Of a stretch of 28,324 bases of DNA, positions 22,258 through 28,324 are shown piece after piece. Each line of letters starts with the position of its first letter. The first letter of the stretch is position 1. The notes below the pieces were generated by a model that was not told the DNA's origin, ran no database searches, and saw only the letters and a list, made by a program, of their open reading frames with translations. Source of the stretch: an uncultured Bacilli bacterium (GTDB lineage Bacteria; Bacillota_I; Bacilli_A; RF39; UBA660); NCBI GenBank assembly GCA_910587535.1, contig CAJUKM010000015.1, positions 1-28,324 of the forward strand, read 5' to 3'. The position numbers and the translations under genes are program-made.

Positions 22258-23841
22258 TTATTTCATATTGAGCACGTATTTTTTGTTCCTAATCGTCAAT
22301 ATCAGGTCTACTTTTTTTGCTTTTAAGACGTTTTCATCTATTTGTAGAATGTATTTATCTGTAATAGACTTAGGCGTTGAGTTAGTCACTGGTGCAATTT
22401 TGTCGTCGTACTTTATCTGGACAAAAGCATCGAAGAACGACATACCAGTCTTCAAGTTTTTAGAAAAAGTAGAATTTTTATCTAAGACTAAATTTCCATT
22501 CAAAACTAGAAGTTTTTTTGCTTTTGCACTGTCTGCTGTCACAACGTCTGTCATGTCTGAACAATTATTTCTAATACAAGCTTCGTATTTGTATACGTAT
22601 TTCGACATGAAGTCATATGAGTCTACTTTAAGCGAAGAATTGCCGAGAATCGAATCATAGAATGTCATGTTGTCTCCTATTTTGTACGTTCCGACGGTTT
22701 CTTGAGAATAGTATTCTTGTGGCTTTAAGGATATATTTTTGTATTTGGCATTGAGCGTTCCAGCTTTGTATTCTATCTCATCTGTTATCCTCAATGTATA
22801 TTTTTTTGCTATATCTTTCTTTTCCATTTCATAGACGAGTATATAATTATAGCTTTTGCCAGATTCTATTTTTTCCTTGGAATACCCTGCTCCGAAGTCG
22901 ACAAAGTAATTGTTGCGCGTCAACGTAGGTTTTATTGCTCCGCTTTTTGCCATAAGTTCATAATTGGATAAGTCTAGTACGGTAGATAAGCCACTCTTAT
23001 TTGTGAAATCTATGTTTACTATCAGGAAGTATTTTCCCTCTGAAATAGTATTTCCACTGTAGTCGACATCGGTAAGATAGGAGTTGTTGACTTGTAATGT
23101 CAGGTTGTTTGCACCGACCTTCTGATTTTTTCCATAAGTTCTATTGTACACCGTGAAGTTTAAGATCGTGAGTATCAGTAAGACTGCACACGTAAGTCCC
23201 ATCAGTATCGTGAACATAAACTTGTTCTCTAGTATATAATATTTAAATTCACGAACTCTTCTTCTTAGATATCTAGCATATTTGTACGAGTCTACTCCAA
23301 AGACGAATTCGAACTCTTCGTTGTCTTCTTCGTTTATGTCGAGTTCTTTTAAATCTTTAGAGAAGTTAAATCTTTTTATGTCGAATCCGACTGCTCTTAT
23401 CAAGCTTAAAATCAAAAGTGGGAATTGTGGAAGCGAGAAGATCAGAGTTATATCTCTTACGATCATCGCATTCCTTATGGTCATCTGAGTTGTCTCCATC
23501 GATTTAAAGAGTACGAAATATACGATTAATCCGATGAAGTATAGTATGTAGTAGATACTCAATCCGACGTATAGGTTTTTAGGCTTGTCTTTCTTTTTCA
23601 TCAAGAAGAACATCGCCAGTGAGAATACTATGATTATCACAGATACGAGAAACATGAATACAGTTATGTAGTTACTCGGTACTGCATCTGAGAGAGTCGC
23701 GTAGACGTTAGATACATATCTAGAGAAAAAACTGTAGAGATTATAACTTCTAAATAGTAAATATCCGATGAATATAGTGAGTATCAAATGTATAAGTCTA
23801 AAGTTCTTAATCAAGAATGCATAAGGCTTTTTTAATATCAC
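22258..23841 (-). CDS. Five-TM membrane protein with C-terminal exodomain, unknown
   Basis: 527 residues. The start is a GTG with GGAG 10 nt upstream; a TAG in frame just before it limits the choice. Hydrophobic segments lie at about 13-33, 58-82, 90-112, 130-152 and 208-232, with an acidic cytoplasmic-type loop (about 165-185, rich in Glu/Asp) between the fourth and fifth. The last 295 residues are polar and beta-rich, beginning with a module (about 240-345, Y-F-L-I-V-N-I-D-F-T-N-K) reminiscent of the DUF4352-type Ig-like fold. Two Cys (C-I-R-N-N-C) may form a disulfide outside. No catalytic motif is visible. Its strong promoter and convergent terminator make it a single-gene unit. Confidence 0.75.
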   Translation of the reverse strand: MILKKPYAFLIKNFRLIHLILTIFIGYLLFRSYNLYSFFSRYVSNVYATLSDAVPSNYITVFMFLVSVIIIVFSLAMFFLMKKKDKPKNLYVGLSIYYILYFIGLIVYFVLFKSMETTQMTIRNAMIVRDITLIFSLPQFPLLILSLIRAVGFDIKRFNFSKDLKELDINEEDNEEFEFVFGVDSYKYARYLRRRVREFKYYILENKFMFTILMGLTCAVLLILTILNFTVYNRTYGKNQKVGANNLTLQVNNSYLTDVDYSGNTISEGKYFLIVNIDFTNKSGLSTVLDLSNYELMAKSGAIKPTLTRNNYFVDFGAGYSKEKIESGKSYNYILVYEMEKKDIAKKYTLRITDEIEYKAGTLNAKYKNISLKPQEYYSQETVGTYKIGDNMTFYDSILGNSSLKVDSYDFMSKYVYKYEACIRNNCSDMTDVVTADSAKAKKLLVLNGNLVLDKNSTFSKNLKTGMSFFDAFVQIKYDDKIAPVTNSTPKSITDKYILQIDENVLKAKKVDLILTIRNKKYVLNMK

Positions 23842-23867
23842 TTTCCACCAACTCCATTTCTAGACTT

Positions 23868-23896
23868 ATTATATATTATTTGCACTCAAATGTAAA
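23868..23896 (-). promoter_or_regulatory. Promoter of the five-TM protein gene
   Basis: On the minus strand TTTACA (23891-23896), 17 nt, perfect TATAAT (23868-23873), 26 bp upstream of the GTG. Confidence 0.8.
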
Positions 23897-23949
23897 CAGC
23901 AAAACTTTTAAGGTTGTGATCTATTCCTTGAAAGTTGTCTCGTAATTTT

Positions 23950-23983
23950 TCAAAAAAATATATCGACAAGAGCGATATATTTT
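23950..23983 (-). terminator. Terminator of the ydcC operon
   Basis: An 11-bp perfect stem AAAATATATCG/CGATATATTTT (23955-23965 with 23973-23983), 7-nt loop, T run on the minus strand. Confidence 0.9.
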
Positions 23984-23989
23984 AAGTTT

Positions 23990-25015
23990 TTATTTATCGT
24001 TTGTTATATCTACAACAGATGCTGCATTGAGGGATTCAGCAATAGTCATCATCTCTTCTTGGGTGAGATAAGAACTCGTTATGTAGTAGGACATGTTGTT
24101 ACTTTGCCATTCTAGAGAATTAGTTCCTGATGCCGCAACGGCACTACTTAACATGAGTGGATCTCCATAGACACTTGTAATTTCCATATCTTTACTAGCT
24201 TTCGCAGATTCTTCGATTATCATAAAAGGTTTTGCTCCGGCATAGGTCATAATTATTCTATCACCTGAATCGGTTTCTACTTTGTCTTTTGTAGAAAGGT
24301 GAGTATCTGCTGGCAGGTATAGTGGATATACTATGTCGTTTAAGACGCTTGATTCTTTTGAGTCGTCTTTGCAACTAGAATCTTCATCGCAACTCGTTAT
24401 TAAGGAATCTAAATTGAAGTTGTCATCGTCGAATTTTACAGAGTATTTTATCGAATTGAATTTCATCCTTATTATGGCATTTCCATCTTTGTTAAGTACT
24501 TGAACTTCTTTTAGTTCTCCATTTTTATCGAAGTATATTTTTTCTGTTTTTAAGCTAGCATTGTTCGGATAATTGACGTTGGCGTTGACGATGTAGTATT
24601 CTTCATTCTCATCTATCTGAGGTTCTTCAGTTTTTTCGATGTCTTTTATCAACGACTTCAAAAGATAGCTTTGACTACTGTTTTCTGGCCATTCACTTTG
24701 GAATTTAAAACTTTTGTTTAAAGCTGGTGTAACTACGTACACTGATTCGCCGTCTTTTAAGATGACTTGCTCATGATCGTTAGTCTTGTTTACTAGTGTT
24801 ACTTTATAGAATTCGTCATATTTATAATCGACATTGACATCATAAGTAAACGTCTCTTCATTGCTTACGATTTCCATCGTTCCTTCGACTTGGTAGCTCT
24901 TCGTGCTGTTTATTTTATCTTTAAATTTTTCTATTACGTTTGATGATTTAGTTTTACCACAACCACACAAAAATGTAAGAGTAAGTACTACTAATAAAAA
25001 CTTAAACTTTTTCAT
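23990..25015 (-). CDS. ydcC: LolA-like lipoprotein, YdcC family
   Basis: 341 residues. A signal peptide ends in the lipobox L-C-G-C (Cys19). The body matches the LolA-like YdcC family. The block V-T-P-A-L-N-K-S-F-K-F-Q-S-E-W-P-E-N-S-S (from about residue 95) is nearly identical to what I recall of Bacillus YdcC. In Bacillus, ydcC is expressed in the mother cell under sigma-E during sporulation; clostridial relatives (GerS type) act in spore cortex processing and germination. Those roles are known from the family; here they are inferred. Two close Cys (C-D-E-D-S-S-C, about 209-215) are a local feature. Last gene of a probable three-gene operon, 62 bp after the 4-TM gene. Its ribosome binding site (AAAGGAAG) could be folded into a hairpin (25021-25057). 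Confidence 0.85.
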   Translation of the reverse strand: MKKFKFLLVVLTLTFLCGCGKTKSSNVIEKFKDKINSTKSYQVEGTMEIVSNEETFTYDVNVDYKYDEFYKVTLVNKTNDHEQVILKDGESVYVVTPALNKSFKFQSEWPENSSQSYLLKSLIKDIEKTEEPQIDENEEYYIVNANVNYPNNASLKTEKIYFDKNGELKEVQVLNKDGNAIIRMKFNSIKYSVKFDDDNFNLDSLITSCDEDSSCKDDSKESSVLNDIVYPLYLPADTHLSTKDKVETDSGDRIIMTYAGAKPFMIIEESAKASKDMEITSVYGDPLMLSSAVAASGTNSLEWQSNNMSYYITSSYLTQEEMMTIAESLNAASVVDITNDK

Positions 25016-25020
25016 AAAAA

Positions 25021-25057
25021 CTTCCTTTCATCTTAATTATATTTGTTTGAAAGGAAA
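25021..25057 (-). promoter_or_regulatory. Hairpin covering the ydcC ribosome binding site
   Basis: In the minus-strand transcript TTTCCTTTCA (plus 25048-25057) can pair over 10 bp, one of them G-U, with TGAAAGGAAG (25021-25030), leaving a 17-nt loop. The second arm contains the AAAGGAAG ribosome binding site, 5 nt before the ATG. Not followed by a T run long enough to be a terminator. A translational control role is inference. Confidence 0.5.
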
Positions 25058-25077
25058 TTAGTATAAAAATAGTGAAT

Positions 25078-25809
25078 TTATGATTTAAGTCGCTTTTTCT
25101 TAGGAAAGTATTCGTAAAAGTAGATGCTAAAAAATATGATCAACCCGACTAGGATATATGAAAAAGTGAGAGTATATGTGCTTTTAGTAAACGATTCGTT
25201 TAGTATTTCTTCTATCATGTTATATAAAGAGAACCCGAAAATATGTGTAAGATTTATTTTGAAAATAATGAACGCTAGGACGGTTATTATTCCCGCTACT
25301 ATCAGAGAGATTGAAAACAGTTTAAAGCTGTTTTTTAAGTTACCTCTCGTCAATGTCAAAGCTATAAATAGAAAGAAGATGCCGGTATTTATGATCAGAT
25401 AAATAGCTCCGTTCGATAGAAAAAAGTTGATGTTTCTCATTTTGACTATAGTCTCATACTCCAGATCGATTTTATCTTTTAGTGTATTTATATACTCCCT
25501 TGCTGGTGTGATTTGAGATTCCTCAAGTGAAGAAAAATCTACGTTTTGAATGCTCGGATAGCTTCTCTTATAAAAGACATAGTTTAAGTAGTCTTCTGTA
25601 TAGTCTAGTGCGAGATTTTTGATCTGTTCATCTTCTATTTTTTCGTCTAAAATATTTTCCAATAAAGTCTCTCGATCTATCAAATCGGAAATATTTCTAG
25701 TGTTTATTCTCACTACTGTAAAAATGAACTGTAGCATTATCAAAATTGTAATTAGTAAAAATAAAAGAGAAGTAGATACACTTCTCATAATCTTAATTGT
25801 CGTTTTCAT
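25078..25809 (-). CDS. Four-TM membrane protein, unknown
   Basis: 243 residues. Hydrophobic segments lie at about 12-33, 134-153, 164-184 and 214-232. The long polar region between the first and second (34-130, acidic, helical) would lie on one side of the membrane, probably outside by charge balance: the basic N-terminus and the Lys/Arg-rich C-terminal tail are both cytoplasmic-like. No catalytic motif is visible and I do not recognise the family. AGGTG precedes the ATG closely. It is 37 bp after the Lys/Thr-rich membrane protein gene and 62 bp before ydcC, with no terminator on either side, so the three are probably one transcript. Confidence 0.75.
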   Translation of the reverse strand: MKTTIKIMRSVSTSLLFLLITILIMLQFIFTVVRINTRNISDLIDRETLLENILDEKIEDEQIKNLALDYTEDYLNYVFYKRSYPSIQNVDFSSLEESQITPAREYINTLKDKIDLEYETIVKMRNINFFLSNGAIYLIINTGIFFLFIALTLTRGNLKNSFKLFSISLIVAGIITVLAFIIFKINLTHIFGFSLYNMIEEILNESFTKSTYTLTFSYILVGLIIFFSIYFYEYFPKKKRLKS

Positions 25810-25846
25810 ATGTCACCTATATTTATGGTGTACAGAATCGTAAAAA

Positions 25847-26743
25847 TTATTTATTCTTTTTTTTAACCGATATTTCTCCGAAGATATAACCAAAAATATA
25901 AGTAGTTATAAATATTAGAACAAAATCTATTCCTAGTGATATCACGTAGTTAACAGACATGCTATTCGTGATCAAAAGAGGCTTATAAGCATCGACATAC
26001 AACATCAATAAATAATCCAAAATAGGAATTATTATAGCAAATATTAATGCATCTCTTAAGTAGTACTTCCTACGAGTTCTTTTTTCTTCTTTAGTTCTTC
26101 CTTCTGGAAGTTCTGATCCTAAAATAGTTTTTGGAGATTCATATTCATCATCTTTTGGTCTCTTTGGTGTTATTTCTAGGACTTTATCACTAAAAGTGTC
26201 TTCATTGACATGCAATTCTTTTACTAATTCTGGCGTAACCGATTTGACATCGACTATTTCCTCAATTATTCTCGTATTATTTTTCTTTTTAGCAGTCTCA
26301 GTTTTTTTCTTAGCAGTTGTAGTATTGTTAGTCTTTTTGTTCGTACTTTTTTTGACCGTCTCTTCTTTTTTGTTATTTGTAGATGTTTTAGCTGTAGCAG
26401 TTTTAGTAGAAGATTTTTTATTAGTATTTGTCTCTCCAGTTTTTTTGGCTGGTTTAGTTGTCGCAGTTTTCGGCTTTACAGTAGACTTACTTTTAGTTGC
26501 AGATGCTTTTGTTTCAGTTACTGCTTTTTTGCTCGAAGCTTTTTGATTAGTTTTAGGAACTTGCTTCGCTGTTTCTTTTTTTAATGTAGTTTTAACAGAT
26601 TTAGTAGCTTCTGCTTTTGTCTTAGTCGGTTGTTTTTTTGCAGTCTCAACTTTTTTAGTCGTATTTTTAGTAGTGGTAGTCGTTTTCTTTTTAGTAGTGT
26701 TTGCTGTGTCCTTTTTTTCTTTTTTCTTAGTATCATTAGCCAT
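25847..26743 (-). CDS. Lys/Thr/Ala-rich protein with two C-terminal TM segments
   Basis: 298 residues from the ATG at 26741-26743, with GGTGAT 4 nt upstream. The longer frame to 26761 overlaps the -10 box of the promoter at 26760-26788, so that start cannot be used. Residues about 5-157 are low complexity, almost only Lys, Thr, Ala, Ser, Asn, Val and Glu, with repeated K-K-x-T and T-A-K motifs, resembling histone-H1-like basic tails. A more ordered acidic linker follows (about 158-215), then TM segments at about 231-250 and 265-288 and a basic end. No signal peptide precedes the basic tail, so it is probably cytoplasmic, anchored by a hairpin of two TM segments. DNA or RNA tethering to the membrane is a guess. 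First gene of the operon leading to ydcC. Confidence 0.75.
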   Translation of the reverse strand: MANDTKKKEKKDTANTTKKKTTTTTKNTTKKVETAKKQPTKTKAEATKSVKTTLKKETAKQVPKTNQKASSKKAVTETKASATKSKSTVKPKTATTKPAKKTGETNTNKKSSTKTATAKTSTNNKKEETVKKSTNKKTNNTTTAKKKTETAKKKNNTRIIEEIVDVKSVTPELVKELHVNEDTFSDKVLEITPKRPKDDEYESPKTILGSELPEGRTKEEKRTRRKYYLRDALIFAIIIPILDYLLMLYVDAYKPLLITNSMSVNYVISLGIDFVLIFITTYIFGYIFGEISVKKKNK

Positions 26744-26759
26744 TTTTATCACCGACATC

Positions 26760-26788
26760 ATTATAACATGAGTTTATATTTGTGTAAA
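26760..26788 (-). promoter_or_regulatory. Promoter of the Lys/Thr-rich gene-ydcC operon
   Basis: On the minus strand TTTACA (26783-26788), 17 nt ending in TGT (extended -10), perfect TATAAT (26760-26765), 16 bp upstream of the chosen ATG. A sigma-A-type promoter, so ydcC here may not be limited to sporulation. Confidence 0.85.
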
Positions 26789-26824
26789 CCAGAAAAGATG
26801 TTTTTCAAATGTTAAAATTTGCAG

Positions 26825-26855
26825 AAAAAAACTTCATTTAGAAAACGAAGTTTTT
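26825..26855 (-). terminator. Terminator after the LysM reading frame
   Basis: Stem AAAAACTTC/GAAGTTTTT (26827-26835 with 26847-26855), 11-nt loop, T-rich minus-strand tail. It overlaps the stop codon at 26854-26856. Confidence 0.85.
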
Positions 26856-27839
26856 ATGGAATGAGAAGCTTTTGTCCGATAGATAAAGTATTACTATTTA
26901 GGTTGTTTAATGATTTTATTTTGTCTACTGTCGTACCATTTTTAAGCGATATACCATATAACGTATCACCTGGTACAACTACGTAGGTTTTATATTGGGT
27001 CGTTGTTGGAATGATCAGCCTTTGGCCTATAGAGAGATTGTTTGAAGAAAGATTGTTTGCACGTTTAATTGCGTCTACAGTCGTGCCGTATCTATTTGCG
27101 ATCGCATATAATGAATCTCCGGCCTTGACTGTATAAACGTTATCGTTTCCAGATGGAACATTTGTAGTTGTTGGTATGAGCAATTTTTGTCCTATAGATA
27201 GATTATTGTTTGTTAAATTGTTTAGCTTTTTAAGCTCATCTACAGTAGTGTTGTGTTTTTGTGCAATGGCATACAGAGAATCTCCAGCTTTTACGATATA
27301 GTAATTGTTATTACTAGGTTCAACTGGTTTAGAGCTTCCTTTTGTCACTTTTAGTGTTTGCCCGATCGATAATGAGTTTGTCGTCAGATTGTTGAGCGCT
27401 TTAAGTTCGTCTACTGAAAGGCCATGCTTTTTGGCGATCGTCCAAAGGGTATCACCCGATTTAACCGTATAATATTCTGTCTTACTTCCAGCTGGTGGAG
27501 TATAGTTTAGACCTTTATATTCCATTACTGCTCTTACTACTGCCTCGGCATAATCTTTGTAGTTTGCTTTTAATTTAGCTGCATCTTTGGCGTTATCTAG
27601 AAATCCGTATTCTATGATGACTGCTTCAGTATTAGGTGTGTCCCTTAAAACATAGTAGTAATCCTTAGAAGGATCACTAGGAAGACGGCGTTGATAATTT
27701 TTTCTAATGATTTGTCCTTCCTGTGCTAAACTGTTTAAAATCTTTTCTGAAAGTGTATCGCTATTTCTGAGAGAATATATAACTTCCGCTCCTTCGGCAC
27801 CACAAGGTTAGCTCTCTCATTGATTACTGCATTTTTATT
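26854..27839 (-). pseudogene. Broken N-acetylmuramoyl-L-alanine amidase with four LysM repeats
   Basis: One open frame runs from 27807 down to the stop at 26854. It holds the C-terminal half of an Amidase_3 domain (C-G-A-E-G-A-E-V-I-Y-S, then L-A-Q-E-G-Q, then E-A-V-I-I-E-Y-G-F-L-D-N with the conserved Glu), followed by four LysM repeats of the G-D-(T/S)-L type near 27355-27480, 27180-27305, 27010-27140 and 26857-26990. The first ATG is only at 27523-27525, after the amidase part, so no start fits. In another frame, 27804-27839 encodes N-K-N-A-V-I-N-E-R-A-N-L, which fits the E-R-x-N-L segment normally about 20 residues upstream. The zinc-ligand H-x-N part between, and all sequence before it, are missing. 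The enzyme would cut peptidoglycan amide bonds; as it stands it cannot. A 223-residue LysM-only protein from the internal ATG is possible, but it would lack a signal peptide. Confidence 0.8.
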
Positions 27840-28324
27840 TCATAAGTTCCTTTAATACATTAATTACTCCAATTGGATTTGAGTTAATAAATTCCTGTAA
27901 TTGTTTTAATTCATCTGTAGCAAACTCTACTATATCTTTATTTTTGTCTAAATAATTTACATTAATGTCTACATATAACAATTCTTTTATCATATCTACA
28001 CTTTCATTTGTAATATCTTCTTTATTGATATCAGATATAATAACAAACCATCCAAGAACAATATAGTTTATATCTATAGGTTCATTAGTAGATTTATCTA
28101 AATATTTTAAACAAAGATATAATAATAATTCCACAAAATACGCATTTTGCTTTAAAGCAAACACATATAATGAAGTGCGATTCTCTTTACTTAACTCTAC
28201 CATAGCATTCACTATTAAAGTGCTATGAGTAAAGAAACATAATTTATCATAAAATTCATCTAACATATCTTTTAATTGTTTATTGCTAAAATCATTGAAA
28301 AAATCTTTATCTACTAATCTCAAT
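27835..28324 (-). CDS. Unknown helical protein, cut by right window edge
   Basis: 162 codons remain open to the window edge; the first visible codon is TTG and the true start is probably outside. The product is soluble, helical and rich in Leu, Asn and Asp. It has an F-Y-D-K-L-C-F-F-T-H-S-T segment that faintly recalls HEPN/DUF5677-type proteins with a conserved helix-borne His; I do not claim that family. Base composition differs from its surroundings: I count only two CG dinucleotides in about 480 bp, against about eight in the 260 bp of the adjacent amidase remnant. It ends exactly where the amidase fragment begins (4-bp overlap), so it seems to replace the amidase 5' part. Confidence 0.6.
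   Translation of the reverse strand, partial: LRLVDKDFFNDFSNKQLKDMLDEFYDKLCFFTHSTLIVNAMVELSKENRTSLYVFALKQNAYFVELLLYLCLKYLDKSTNEPIDINYIVLGWFVIISDINKEDITNESVDMIKELLYVDINVNYLDKNKDIVEFATDELKQLQEFINSNPIGVINVLKELMK

Noticed and set aside
26196..26546. Plus-strand hydrophobic ORF of 116 residues
   Set aside because: Antisense shadow of the Lys/Thr-rich coding region: Lys and Thr codons read backwards give Phe, Leu and Val.
1..28324. CRISPR arrays and insertion sequences
   Set aside because: No regularly spaced repeats and no transposase-like frame were seen on either strand.

Overview
The window looks like a chromosomal segment of an uncultured, low-GC, Bacilli-type Firmicute. It is strongly AT-rich by eye and intergenic gaps are short. 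Ribosome binding sites are GGAGG/AAAGG-like, promoters are of sigma-A type with mostly 17-nt spacers, and many small hairpin terminators overlap stop codons. TGG encodes Trp and TGA ends several genes (thyX, the AraC-type gene, typA), so the genetic code is standard and this is not a TGA-recoding mollicute. Two spore-associated proteins, GerQ-like and YdcC-like, point to a lineage descended from spore formers. I cannot name the genus.

Layout. 1-129: start of a lipoprotein cut by the left edge. 235-4986: a 1583-residue surface protein (NPCBM, Cys-His-Asp transglutaminase-like core, F5/8C discoidin, Ig-like repeats, Pro-rich stalk, C-terminal membrane anchor). 5282-6747: an HD-domain nucleotidase-like gene behind a gene of unknown function. 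6833-8921: L-lactate dehydrogenase, a small orphan ORF with its own promoter, and the flavin-dependent thymidylate synthase thyX. 8935-9531: a membrane-anchored thioredoxin-like protein. 9605-12155: two overlapping genes, a VirD4/HerA-like ATPase and a Cys-rich protein; both recall families I associate with Patescibacteria/CPR genomes. 12233-13030: an AraC/GyrI-like regulator. 13254-16181: a divergent ClpX-like ATPase, tRNA-Ala(UGC), rpoZ, a YhcC-family radical SAM protein and a small orphan. 16258-21747: typA, cysS and a divergent ClpC-like ATPase. 21846-22220: gerQ. 22258-26743: a five-TM/exodomain protein, then an apparent operon of a Lys/Thr/Ala-rich membrane protein, a 4-TM protein and YdcC-like lipoprotein. 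26854-28324: a decayed amidase with four LysM repeats, next to a partial unknown gene of different composition.

The housekeeping genes (cysS, typA, rpoZ, ldh, tRNA, thyX) are conventional in content. The envelope and spore-related genes (LysM amidase remnant, YdcC, GerQ, giant adhesin-like protein) suggest a walled cell that interacts with surfaces. Most unusual are the ATPase/Cys-rich gene pair, two Clp unfoldases that lost different functional parts, a tRNA-Ala lacking U33, a hairpin that could hide the ydcC ribosome binding site, and the broken amidase at the right end.

Several starts were moved from the longest open frame to an internal ATG, because a ribosome binding site, promoter or terminator rules out the longer form. 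All family assignments come from reading motifs; no database search was run.
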